64,000 bases of DNA from Immersiella caudata. Taxonomy: Eukaryota; Ascomycota; Sordariomycetes; Sordariales; Lasiosphaeriaceae. The position numbers and the translations under genes were made by a program. Positions 33,558 through 44,812 of this stretch are shown one piece after another. The notes below the pieces were generated by a model. That model was not told the origin of the DNA. It ran no database searches and saw only the letters and a list, made by a program, of their open reading frames with translations. The stretch's first letter is position 1. Every line of letters starts with the position of its first letter. The stretch covers positions 4,421,501-4,485,500 of the forward strand of contig JAULSU010000005.1 of the NCBI GenBank assembly GCA_030512335.1, in the 5' to 3' direction.

Positions 33558-34406
33558 TCACTGCACCCCAATCCCATACTTCGCATACTCAAACTCCTCC
33601 AAACTACCAATCTCCTCAGCCCAACTATCCCCAACCTCCCCCAACTGCTCCTCCTTCCCAATGGGCACAATGCCAGTCCGCCCCGCAAGAACCCCCCCCT
33701 CCCTCCCCGCAAAATAAGCCTTCAGATCCGGGTGCGGTACCCACACCACCCTCATGCCCGCTCGTCTTCCTGCTTCCACGCCCGGAACGCTGTCCTCGAA
33801 GACAAGACATTCCACCGGTGAAATCTTCTTGTCCTCAGGTAATGCCACGTTGATGGCCTCTAGTGCCTTCAGAAAGATATCCGGTGCGGGTTTCCCCTTC
33901 GCTCCCTTCATCTTCTCATCATCCGCCAAGACGCGTCTCTCAGGGGGGATCAGATCCAGAAAGGCCTTCGTTTCGGAACGCACAGTCTTCAATGCGTAGT
34001 TTTGGCTTGAGCTGCTAGAAGCGAGTGCGACTTCCACTGGAGGATTGGCACTGGTGCCACTCGAGCCGCCGACGCGCCGACCCGTGAGTTTTTCAAGCAG
34101 TTGCACAGCGCCGGGGAGGGGCTCGCAGAGCGCAAATAGCTTTTTCTGCTCAATTTCTTGTTCACGACCGTACTGCTCGCGAGAGATAGACAGCTTCGCC
34201 CATTCGTGGAAAACATCGCCATTGCTGGAGCCGGGGACGCCCATCAGCTGAGCTTTGATCGACCACGGGAGGGGCGGCCGGCTGTGGCGCACAAGTACAT
34301 TATCGGCGCATTGCTTGTAGATGTCTTCGGTGTTGATGAGGAGGCCGTCCATGTCGAAGATGCATGCCCGCACGGGCGGGAACTCGGTGGCTGACATTCT
34401 GAGCAC
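33558..34406 (-). CDS. HAD-superfamily phosphatase
   Basis: Cytosolic haloacid-dehalogenase-type hydrolase of 282 residues, single exon. Motif I CIFDMDGLLINTED supplies the nucleophilic Asp and the acid/base Asp. Motif II is the VALASSSSSQ stretch, motif III includes KGKPAPDIFLKA with the conserved Lys, and motif IV LVFEDSVPGVEAGRRAG binds Mg. This form is closest to the subgroup of pseudouridine-5'-phosphatase or glycerol-3-phosphate phosphatase-like enzymes, but substrate cannot be fixed from sequence. A Gly/Ser-rich insert (GRRVGGSSGTSAN) precedes motif II. Three Met codons cluster at the start (34406, 34397 and further in); I list the first. The preceding NLR-like gene ends only 131 bases upstream on the same strand. 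Confidence 0.9.
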   Translation of the reverse strand: MLRMSATEFPPVRACIFDMDGLLINTEDIYKQCADNVLVRHSRPPLPWSIKAQLMGVPGSSNGDVFHEWAKLSISREQYGREQEIEQKKLFALCEPLPGAVQLLEKLTGRRVGGSSGTSANPPVEVALASSSSSQNYALKTVRSETKAFLDLIPPERRVLADDEKMKGAKGKPAPDIFLKALEAINVALPEDKKISPVECLVFEDSVPGVEAGRRAGMRVVWVPHPDLKAYFAGREGGVLAGRTGIVPIGKEEQLGEVGDSWAEEIGSLEEFEYAKYGIGVQ

Positions 34407-34537
34407 GGCGATGGCGGTCGAGTTGGGCCGAAAGATGATGTTTGAGAGTGAGCGCGCCTATGGTGCCTGTTGCACGAATTATGTACCCCGAACGAAATGA
34501 GGGGGAATCACATGATCCTGCATGCTCGCAATCATGC

Positions 34538-37500
34538 TCATATCCGAATACCGTTCCTGACAATCGCCAGGTCCCCATACCTGGGACAAAACAAAACCCC
34601 CAAAGAATTAACCACGGTCATATGCGACGTACTCGTGTTGAGCCAGTCCTTGGGGATGAAAAAGTGTCTCAGAACCTGACCCGACTCATCCTGCATGTCC
34701 CAGGTGCATACCCAGCAGTCATGGTCGAGAAAAACGATGCTTGTCTTGAACAAGCCGAGGAGATGCTTCACTTGATCCGCGACGCTCTCGACACAGCGTC
34801 TACGTGCGAACTGTGATACTCCGACCCCCTGAGACAAGACTTGGGTTGCGTCGACAGACTCGATGTGAAGGTTGCTGTGCGATAAACAGGACATTGTAAG
34901 GCTTCCGTCGTCGGGGAGCGTCGCATAGACGATCGATTGCTCATAACCAGCGATAGCGGCCCAGGATACACGCCTGACATGCCCACTGTGGCTTTGCAAA
35001 CTGTGTCGAGACGGTGACCGGCGATGCGAATGCGACAAGACAGCTGACGCTGATAAGGAGTCTGAGCTTGAAGTGGGAAGGGTGTCGCCGATAGGATCCA
35101 ATGCAGGCCACCTGTAACATCGTATCTCAGTTGGGTTGATCCAGACAAGAGCATCTTTCTGGGACGGGTGCTGAATCCACCATCGACTCTGTCGTTCCGA
35201 CCATTGCTGTTTCTTGATCTCTTTCTTTGCCTTCAAGTCCCAGACGTAGTCCGCAGTTGGCGTTGAGATGAGAAGGTACTTCTCATCCGCGCTGAACAGA
35301 AACTGGCTCACAGGCTCTTCCAGTCTCCGGTCAAAGACCGGAAACACACCCCATGTCCCCTCTTCCTTGACCTGCAACCGCTTAGCTATCACGAAGGCCC
35401 CGTCATCGCAGGACACCATGAACCTTCCAGACTCAGACCAAGCAAGCGCGATAACAGTGCTGGAGGCCCAATGAGCATACACCTTCCTCAGCCGCTTGCC
35501 GCTCATTGCGTCGTGAATCCACACCTTACCGTCGTCCTTGCCACAGCAGTAGTACTGATCCCTGGAGTCGAGGGCCAGCGCCGTAACAAGCTGTCCTCCT
35601 CCGTCAAAGTGTGATATGGTGGGTTCCGTGACGATTGTGGTGCCTCCAACACTGGATCTGTCTTCCATGTCTTGCTCATCAGCGCGCACCAACGCGTCCG
35701 GCTCCCATACGTTGCAGACAGATCCTCGGACATCGTAAAACCGGTGCCCGGCTGGACTGAAAGCCAAGTCAGCACTCAGCTCGCTGTCGTTGACAAGGCT
35801 GTAAACGAGATTGAGTCGAGGGAAATTCCAGACGCTGATGGTCCCTGCGTTGTCACTTGTGAGAAGTGAGTTTCCATCTTCACCAACGACCATCTCCCGG
35901 GCGTTGAGATGCTCCCATTCCTTCTGCTCGTCTTCGAAAATGCGCCACTCCACAACCCTCATGTCTTGGCACAGGATGAAGAGAACTTCGGAGTCAGGAT
36001 GCCATCGGAGAACCTCGGGCGCGCAGATGGAATCGGACAACTCCGAAACCCGACATTTTCGTGGCCGATGGGTGGGCCCTGTGGGCAAGAGGTCCCATAT
36101 CAACGGCGGCCGGCCACGCCAAGCTGCTGCGATCTTGGTGAGGTCGGGGCTCAGACTCATGCGCCACGGAGAGCCTTGGTAGGAGAAATCGGGGTCGGTT
36201 GGCGGGTGAATGAAGTACACAACACTGATCCCTGATTTCACATCGATTCGGGCAATCTGGCTGCTGTTAAACCCGACAACCAGTTCACAGTCCTTCGAAC
36301 CAAATCGGAGATCCAACACGAGGGCGTCCGAGGATTTCGCGCAATGGTAAAGTCTTCGTCCAGTAAGAAGATCCCAAACGCTGTAGCTGTCAAAGTCAAC
36401 CGTCGCGACTACGGTTCCGGCCTTATTCAACGCCATCATTGGGACGTAACCTCCTGCATCGATCACTCTCATCTTCTCGCATGTCTCGGCGTTCCAAACG
36501 ATAACCGTTCCAGGACTGCTGACCAGGGTGACAAAGCAAGTATCGGTTGCCAGAACCTGAGTGGCGTAGTTATCTTTTCCGACAATAACTGAAGCAAGGC
36601 AGTCGTCCCAGACCTCTGCCTTTAGCCCCGTGACAGTGAGTGACTCTTGTCGAGACTGAGCGTAGGTCTGGCCGATCATTGAGGCTTTCGGGCAGAAAAC
36701 TGGGAGTTGACGGTGTACCGATGGCGGGTCGTGGATCAAAACAGACCCAAACTTTCCGACAACACGAATAATGTCCGTTGCCCAGTTTTGTATCCACTCC
36801 ACGTTGTGCTGTGGTGGCTCGGCCAAGGAGAGTGGTCGTTCGCGCGAGGATCTCCAGTGACGTCGAACATAGGACTTGAGATATTGGGCCGAGCGAATAA
36901 GATACCGTAAATTGCCGGAAAGACAGATGGCTTCCAGCCAGGAGAGGAAGTATTTGCAGAAGAATAACTTGAGGGCTTGGAGGAGCTCAGGGGCATCGAC
37001 AGGGGCCTTCGAGACGTGATACGACCAGTAGCAGGCGGCATAGCCCAAGAGGGGGTGTCCGTCTTCCGCAACAATCAGCCGATTTGAAGCTTTACTGGCG
37101 GATATAGCGGACTGGGTGGCTATATGAATAGTGTCGAAGTGCCGGCGCCAGTGCTCGTTGGAGAGATAACGAAGGCAGACAAGAGCCAGATGAAGATGAC
37201 CAGTCTGGGGGACGATAAAAGGTGCCCCAGATTGCTCACTTGCGTTGGTGTCTCCCCTCAACAGAAAGTCTCGTGCAGTCTTGTGAATGAGGGAAACTTG
37301 CTTGCTCGAATCACTCAGGCCAGAAATGCTGATGAAGTGCCCACAAACTTGTGTGACCGTGTCCTCGAGGTTGATGAAGTTGCTGAATTCCGGCTCCAGT
37401 GCCGTCTGCAGTTCCGCTAACCGCAATGGTCGCCAGCTGCAGGTTGCCCAAGTCAGAATAAGGCGCGCCATCTGACGACTCCGCGGAAGCTGTGATTCGA

Positions 37501-39520
37501 TCCTGCTGACCATGCGGTTGTACATCGGTATCATTCCTCCGGGAAACTCTGTCAGGACTGCTCGGATGTCGTCCTGTGTATGCCAATTCTCTCCTAGAGC
37601 CTCGAGCGCAAGCTTGACCCAGAGGAATGACCCAGAAGAGTTCTTCATGGTCTGGTTCACAATGTCGCGAAGTAGGGTGTCATCTCCAGGGAGGGCTTGA
37701 CGGACAACGCTTGTAGCATATTTGCGCATGTCTCCGGCCGTGTCCTCTTCGCGGAGAAAGTAAGATCGGATGTGAACACTCTCGAAACGAGAGATTGCCT
37801 TGAGTGGCCTGCTGCTGAAAAAGATCTTGATGGGCGTCCGGGACCGAATTTGGGAGAAGTGGGACACCAAAAGGTCGGGAGAATCAGACTCGTCGATACC
37901 GTCGAGAACCCAGATCAAGGGATGCGGGAAGTGAAGCTGAAAAACGATGCCCTCGAAAATCTTTTCCCAAATGCTGTGGAAGTTCTGGTTTTGGTTGTTG
38001 AAGACTACCCCGGTTTCTCGGTGAAGGGATAGTAGCGAGCTTCGAAAGGGCTCGTCCTTCATAGCTAGCTGGGCCGCAATGGACCGAAGCCCATAGGCAA
38101 TCGTCCGCTTGGCTTGGTGTGCATCTGAGAAGAAGTGAAACTGGGGTGCCTGGTTAAGTCCCTGAAGCTGGTCAATGACGATGTTTGATAAAATTGTTTT
38201 TCCACTCCCAGGGAGACCGAACAGCCAGTAGAAACGGGGATCTGTCGCACTCCTCGTTGCTTGAAGCCATGATGTAAATCCTTTCTCGCTCGATAGCCAC
38301 TTGCCCGACTCCTGTGGGATACAGTGTTTGTAGACGTCACTTTTCATGACCTCGAAGACTCCGAGAATTTCTTGTACTTCCCGCCATATGGTGGCGTTGG
38401 CTGCCTTGTTGTCCATTGGTGGTTCTAGGTTCTTGGTCAGCCGTCGTGTCTCCAAAGCTAGTGGCGAACTGAACTCGGATGCCCAGTGAAGTTCTCTTAC
38501 CTTTTGGGAGCAGTCGTTTCAAGGTGTCCTTCAGCTTGATGAAGTTTGGGTCCATTTCGCTCTCGTATTTGCTGATGGTGTTATGATCAGCATTCAATGA
38601 CGCTGACATCTCGTTTCTGTAGCCCAGAACAGCCGAATCTTTTTCGACAATCTGTGCATTGTTAGCATAAGTTGGAAAGCCGGGGAAAGGATACATACTA
38701 CAAGTTTTGTGAAGCCAATCTTGACCGGCAAAGTCTCGTAGAAAGAAACCAGAGTAAGGTCATCACATTGATGTCCGAAGACCTCGTTGATGTCTTGAAT
38801 GGCTGGAGACTGCCGCTCAAGAGCCGAGATATAAGACTTGGGTGGAGCTTGTATTGGAGCCGCTGACAGAATGTTGTTGAGAGTTTTGGCGTACTGGGAT
38901 CCGCGATGAGGTGTTGCAAGAAAGACAATGCCGGTGACGCTGGACATCACACTAGCGAATCTTTTGTCTTGCTTCGCGAGGATGTAGGCCTTCTTCGCCA
39001 CGAGACCGCCCATCGAGTGCACAATGAACAAGACTGGCCTGTCCTTCCCGATGTCATCCGGATAGTTGAGCATCTGCAAGAGCAGGTCTTTTGCGAAGTC
39101 AAGAACATCCAAGCCATGGGCATCGCCCTTGAAGTTCGAGTTGTAGCCAAAGGTGAAAATGCGGCAACTCTCCATGTGCTCGTCGTGGGCAAGCCAGAGC
39201 GGCCAGAAGTTGTCCGGATTCCGTTGCCATGACCATGTTCGAAAAGCTGAGCCCCCCAGCCCATGGATGAAAACGATGTCGGCCGTGGGATTGGGTGGGT
39301 CGGTCACTACCTGAAGTCCAAGGGGGTCGGCGTCGGGTGATGGACGCGATGCGATGATCGAAACTCCGGACCTGAATGTGGGGACGGTGCGCAGGTCAGG
39401 CCTTGTCAAAGGCGATTTTGCGAAATTCATGACGGCGGCGCGTGGGAACCTGGCCCACAGTTGCCACCAATGCTGTCGGGATGGCGTCGACGTTGGACGT
39501 GTTTCGGCGGCGATGGGCAA
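34538..39520 (-). CDS. lipase-like (SesB-type) - NACHT - WD40 NLR-like protein
   Basis: Three exons, 38699-39520, 38501-38651 and 34538-38457, with introns of 47 and 43 bases, give 1630 residues. The N-terminal 300 residues are an alpha/beta-hydrolase of the SesB type found on fungal NLRs: oxyanion-region FIHGLGGSAFRTW, nucleophile Ser169 in IVHSMGGLVAKKA, LATPHRGSQYA, and the catalytic-type His297 in NADHNTISKYE. NACHT follows with P-loop GLPGSGKT at 405-412, Walker B IWVLDGIDES and IFFSSRPLK. The C-terminal 650 residues are divergent WD40-like repeats (VIVWNAETCE, YSVWDLLTGRRL, ISVWNFPRLN, KVWIHDAMSG). Effector-NACHT-repeat order is that of fungal non-self-recognition receptors. The start at 39520 is favoured by length; a second Met 30 codons in is possible. 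The second exon carries the catalytic His, so splicing is required for an active enzyme. Confidence 0.9.
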
Positions 39521-40218
39521 TCATGACCAGTGGCGATAATGTCAAGGAGGACCAGAATAAGCGGATCGCGAACCATTGGCGACACCTCGGCGCAGTGGTG
39601 CATGTCGGGTGTCGCAACCCAGTGGACAACCTGGAAGCGAGCGCGACATTTCCTGCACGCACACGTCGCAGGTCGTCCAAGGCTCTAGGGCACGTGATGA
39701 CGGTCGATCGAGAAGCGTGAGAAGAAACCGCTGGGGGTGCACCTGGAGGACAAATCTCGGCAGCGGCTAATGAGCGAGAGCCAACCACCCTGAAGCATAG
39801 CCGCCGTGGTGGTGTGGCCGGGTACACCCCAATGCAGGTCGGCGGCGCAGCAGCCTGAGGCATTTCAGGGCCACTCCCCGAGCGCCCCCGCGGGAGGCGC
39901 CTGCTTTGCTTCTCCGATTGCACGGGAATTGGTGGCGGCGGTCCCAAGTCGCCCACGATCTGCATTGGACCGGAACCTGGAAGCTGTCCGCGGCCAGTCA
40001 GCTTTGGTCTTGTCGGTGGTTCACTGAAGGGCCGGGCTGTTCTGGGATGCTTCGGCTGTGTTACCATCATGCAGTCACCCCGCACGGCCTGAGGTGATGG
40101 AAGAAAATTGCGGGAGCCCAATCTCATGCCAAAAGGAAAGTGCCCCCCACAACATTCAAGTCTTCAGCTTGTCATTCACTGCCCACACTCGCAACTGCCG
40201 TTGCTAGGGTCAGCAAAC
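39521..40218. promoter_or_regulatory. shared divergent promoter region, NLR / ketosamine kinase
   Basis: About 700 bases between two start codons that point away from each other. The stretch must hold both promoters; I cannot assign individual elements with confidence. Confidence 0.45.
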
Positions 40219-41802
40219 ATGTCAGCCACGTCCACCTCCACTTTGGTGGAGTCCATCTCCAGCATCAAGATCGGAGATACCCAGTCAAAGACAGAGAGCA
40301 CCCCGGTGGACACCATTCCTTTGCCCGTTGCCCGTGGGAACTTTGAAGTGGACGAGAACGTGGTCAAAGGTGAGTTCGAAGCATCACCGTGTGAAGACTC
40401 GACATGTTAGCAACCCAGTATCTGATCAACGTCACGGTCTCGCCTTCTGCAGCTCTTCCCGTTCCCGGATCCGTTCTGGTGGACGCACAACAATTCGGCG
40501 AGTCTCTGTGGGGCAAAACAGCGAAGCTGGTCGCCAAACTGCCCGATGGATCATTGCAGGATTACTTTGTCAAGGTACCTCGAATTCGTTGCAGCCAACA
40601 GATCCGAGGAACCCGCCAAAGACTGACAAGCCCAGGTTGTTCCCAAACTCGGTCCGATAGGCAAGCAGATGTGCTACGGAGAGTTCGAGTCCTTGACAGC
40701 CATCGATGCGGTGTCTCCCGGCTTCGTCCCAAAACCGTATGCGTGGGGTGAGATTGGGACGGAAGAAGGGAGCTATTTTCTTCTCGTCGAATTCCGCCAC
40801 ATTGGACGACAGGTGGGTATCAACCCGCTCTCTCACGGGCAAACTGAACCAGGGTCACTGATCACCGCGAGTACAGCCTGCAGAGCCCACGAAGCTAGCC
40901 AGCCGACTCGCCGATATGCATATGCGCTCTGTCTCTCCAACGGGAAAGTTCGGCTTCCACGTTTCCACTTGCCACGCCAAGATTATCCAGGCTGTCAATG
41001 TATGGGATGACTCGTGGTGCGTCGTCTTCGGTCGTCACCTCGGCCACATTATCGACCTGGCGTGTCCCGTGCTTCAATGGCCCGAATTTGACGTTGTTTC
41101 AAAGTTGGTGCTCGACAAGGTGGTTCCCCGTCTCTTGTTACCGCTTCAGTCAGATGGGAGAGTCCTCAAGCCCAGCCTAATTCACGGTGACTGCTGGGAT
41201 GGCAACACGGCTATGGACATGATGACGGGCGAGGCGTTCATCTTCGATGTCTGCTCCTTCTATGGCCATAACGAATACGACACTGGAAACTGGCGGGCCC
41301 CGAGACACAGGTTGAGCAACAAGGCATATATTAAGAACTATAAGCTTCACTACCGAATGTCAGAACCGAGTATGTATACCCAAATCTAACCAACTGATGT
41401 CATGGGGGGTCGACTGACTCCATCGCCTACCGCAGTCGAAGACTGGGACGCCCGAAATCTTCTGTATTCACTCCCATACAACGTCGGGAACACAATCTAC
41501 GTTCCAGGTTCGAGCCAGAAGCAAGTGTCAGTAACCCTACACCATTCATAGAACCTCGGTCTTTCATCTCTTCGCACGCTGACAACCCAACTCACAGCGT
41601 CTACGAGGATATGACCACACTTTGCAAAATGTTTTGTCCCAACGACTTGCGCAGAGAAATGGAGCAGCTGAGAGAACGCAAAGCCTCCGAGAGTATACCG
41701 ACGAACCCGGAGCATGATGGTGCCAAGAAGAACGAGGGCTCCGGGGACGATGAGGAGGAGGAGGAGGAGGAAGAAGAAGAAGAAGAAGAGTTGGAGGACT
41801 GA
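40219..41802 (+). CDS. ketosamine-3-kinase-like (fructosamine kinase family) protein
   Basis: Six exons, 40219-40369, 40453-40574, 40636-40812, 40877-41369, 41436-41526 and 41598-41802, phases consistent, 412 residues. Members phosphorylate protein-bound ketosamines and so help remove sugar adducts from amines; they share the APH kinase-like fold. The catalytic loop is LIHGDCWDGNTA (His253-Asp255 to Asn260) and the metal-binding Asp is in FDVCSFYGHNEYD. Other family blocks are FGESLWGKTAKL, KFGFHVSTCHAK, VWDDSW, APRHRLSNKAYIKNY and MTTLCKMFCP. The first 50 residues are a Ser/Thr-rich extension. The C-terminus ends in an acidic tail of about 18 mostly Glu residues encoded by GAG/GAA repeats. 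The GTCAGT donor at 41527 was chosen because it alone keeps frame with the last exon. Confidence 0.9.
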
Positions 41803-42165
41803 GTTAGCCAGCCATGTGGAGTTCGAGAAACTAGCACACCTCGGGCTTAGAACCAAGAGAAATCCTTGACGTCTGGCCTTGTCACCTGCTTCCGGGAATT
41901 TACAGACATATCAACACCACGGAAGTGCCAGACTGAGGACACCGGCACAAGATTCACTCCATCCTTAGGTACCCTTTAGACACCATCAGTGGAAGCAAGG
42001 AGGTATCTATGTGTCATAAATACAGCGTAGAAGCTTCAAGTACAAGACATTCTAGGGCTACCCTAACTCACAGTCTGTTCATACCCGTGCCCTAGGCCTG
42101 ACCATCTGCCTCCTGAGTACTAGAGTCCCCACCTCGGACACCCGCAGTGTGCCGGACTTTATGTC
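41803..42165. other. convergent 3' intergenic region
   Basis: About 360 bases between two stops that face each other. No coding or RNA feature is seen. Confidence 0.5.
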
Positions 42166-44430
42166 CTAAGCCAAACATGAGTCGACCCGTTTGGACCGTC
42201 GTGGGGGCCAACCCGCCTTTTCCAGCGCTCCCTCAGCTATCTCGAGAAGGGTCGCGTCCGAGCCCGGCGGACCAACGATCGAGGTGCATATCGGGGCGTG
42301 TTCCGGTTTGTCGGACACCCTGGAGTGGTATGGGTTCTGTCCGACTACAAGTTGTCAGTACCAATTTAAGGGGAAACCTGTGGGACGTACATGGAACAAC
42401 AAGCCGCGGAGCGCCAACCATGGACGTGGCAAACACAGAGCCAGGAACACGAGGAGGCAGTGCCTGGTTTAGCGGGCCTGTAGCCTCTTTAGGAGCTTCT
42501 GTAGGTGCGCCGCCGTCACGATAGTTCGCGCCGGGTCTGCCATGCGGCACAAGCATGATTGCCGAGGAATCCTCGCTCTCTCCGACGAAGAGCTGCGAGG
42601 GTGACCACTCCCTGAACTCGTTGACGATTCTTTCTCCTTTGTTGAAGGATTCGACTGTTATAGCTGCGCCTTCTTGCCTATAAAAGCCAAGGTCAGAAAC
42701 AACAGAACGGGTTCTACAAAGCCGCAAGCGTCATACCACCTCTCAGCGCGTGACGGGCTCAAGTATGGCGACTTCCCGAATGTTTTCCGATACTCGGATC
42801 GGAAGTCATCAAAGACGTGGTAGTTCTCATAGCGGTTGACAGCACGGGATAGCTACGTGGTGTGAGCCTTGTTAGTCACCGCGGAATAAGCATTGGTCGG
42901 ACGCGCGTACCTTCTCAATATCTGCTACCGTCCTTTTGCGTAGGTGCTCGGGGCCCGTCCGCCTCCATTCATTCTCGAGCGAGAACTTGGTGTGCTTGAG
43001 GCCAAAGTAGTTCTCGAGAACCCTGAGGAACTCCATGTCCATTTGCTGTTGCTCTTTGTTGGCGATGGCGAACCACTCAGTTGAATAGAGCATCTTGGTC
43101 GGCCACTGAATTTCGGAGGAAAGGAGGTTAGCCTTGTCTCCCTTGGTTGTTGCATGCGCGACTCACATGGGCAGGACTAGGGACGATACCACCAACGGCA
43201 AGAACACGGTTGATGATGATAGTCGGAGTTCGCGCTGAAAGTCCGAATATATCGTACTGTCTATCACATCGTCAGCCGCAACCCAGACAACGGAGAGATG
43301 CCAAAGTACGGGCAGGCAGGGACAACACCCTCGATTGGGAGGGAGCCCCAAGTTACGCGTTGGCCCCATAACCCATGGCTCGTGGCAGGGTATCGCACGC
43401 TTCAGGTGTTTTCGTAGCAAGATGGTCAGCAAAGTCTCAAAACAACGGCAACACAACTGCAATGCCAAAGTATGTGACAATAGGGAATGGGTACGAACTG
43501 TCGGTGGCGAAACTGATGTCCAACCAGTCGTATCCCGCAGCCGATGCCCCCGCTCCGCTTGAGCTGCCAGAAGGCCCCTGGTATCTATCACCGCGAGGGT
43601 TCCATGGTGGGAAATAGTCGATGCACTGAGTGGGAGGGATCTCAGACCCGGCGAAACCAGAGTGGTTCGTTTTCTCGACGACAATCGCCCCCTTGTCGAT
43701 GAGAAGCTGGACAAACTCAGCCATTTTGGGTTGTGTTCCGTAGAGTTCAGCGTAGGCCCGGCTGCCGAGGCCGGTGATCACCCCGCCGGGGTGGACGTTG
43801 TCATCGATACTGATGCGTATTCCGGCGCGGGGTTCATCCTCAGTCGGCTTTGCGTACAAGCGCGACGGCATAGCGACAGCGCCATTTCCTCCCGTAAAGG
43901 TTGAGTCTTGCAACAGCTTCTTGAAGCGCTTCGGTCCGTCTGCCGCAGCGGAATCGGTATCGTCGAGGATGGTGGCCACCGCGAAAGTACCAAGATTATC
44001 AGGGTAGAGGCGCCATGATTCGTCAAGGTTTCGGCCCAGGACGAAGTAGGGATCCTTGGCGAGGGCTATCTCGCTCGTGAAGAGCATAGTTGGGGCTTTG
44101 GATTGGAGGAAGTCTGCGAGATCAAGTGAGACGGACGCGTCGCCGGGTCCCTTGGGCGTTTGTACAATGAGGTAGGCATTGTTGGTGAAGGCGTCCTGGA
44201 AGACGTCGTCGGTCTTCAAGGAACGGGTGAACTTATTCTTGACTATCTCTAGGGGCGAAAAAAGTACGAGGCAGGTCCAAGCTGCACCATCAAAGTCTGG
44301 GGCAGTCCTGGCGGGACAGTATATTTTGACTCGGACATTGTCTTCTGAGGCTGGGGTTATTAGGAAATGGAGTGTCGTGACAAAGCTGGTTTCTGCGGGA
44401 ATGACACTTGCTACGCGGAGAGGAGCAGCT
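42166..44430 (-). CDS. amidase-signature family protein, catalytic Lys apparently lost; 5' end unresolved
   Basis: Exons 43495-~44430, 43310-43399, 43167-43260, 42911-43105, 42737-42852, 42391-42677 and 42166-42344. Introns are 46-95 bases and phases agree. The first clear exon is open to an in-frame TGA at 44433-44435 with no Met, so at least one short 5' exon is missing from this model. The N-terminal third resembles the extra domain found in a fungal subfamily (VRVKIYCPARTAPDFDG). The core has SRAYAELYG, VVEKTNHSGFAG, PPWNPRGDRYQ, the Ser-rich loop SGSSSGAGAS and YDWLD. In this family the catalytic Lys sits in a VKDN-type motif; here the place reads GIRISIDDNVHPGG, with Asp. The cis-Ser region SVRYPA is also two residues short. 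It may be inactive, re-purposed, or starting to decay. Confidence 0.72.
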
Positions 44431-44812
44431 CTTCATTGGTAGGCAAGAGGGGGGTTCTGAAGCGACTTGGAAAGGCGGGGAGAGGAAAGGCGCTAGGTCG
44501 AGTCATGTGGTAACGTGTGAGATTCCAACCGGCATGAATGGAAAAATACGAGAGATAGTAGCATCTTCATATCAAAGGCCTAGGACCAGACGCTCCGCGC
44601 TGGAAGTGGTGGAGCACAGCTGATGACACTTTGGCGCATTATCAGTCTGCCCCGCTCGAAGAACACCCGTTCAGCGAAACTTTTCCGATTGATAACCTCG
44701 GAAACAACCTATCGAGGTAACCAGCGAGGTGCTTGATGCAAAAACCGAAGTTCCAAGCCCATCCTAGACGTCCATTATCTGATGAACTCTTTCCAAAAAA
44801 AAAAAAAAAAGC
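44431..44812. other. intergenic with poly-A tract
   Basis: About 380 bases upstream of the recognised amidase exon; it should contain the missing first exon and promoter. A hydrophobic reading from ATG at 44575 downwards is a possible leader but I cannot join it with a convincing splice. A run of 15 A occupies 44796-44810. Confidence 0.45.
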
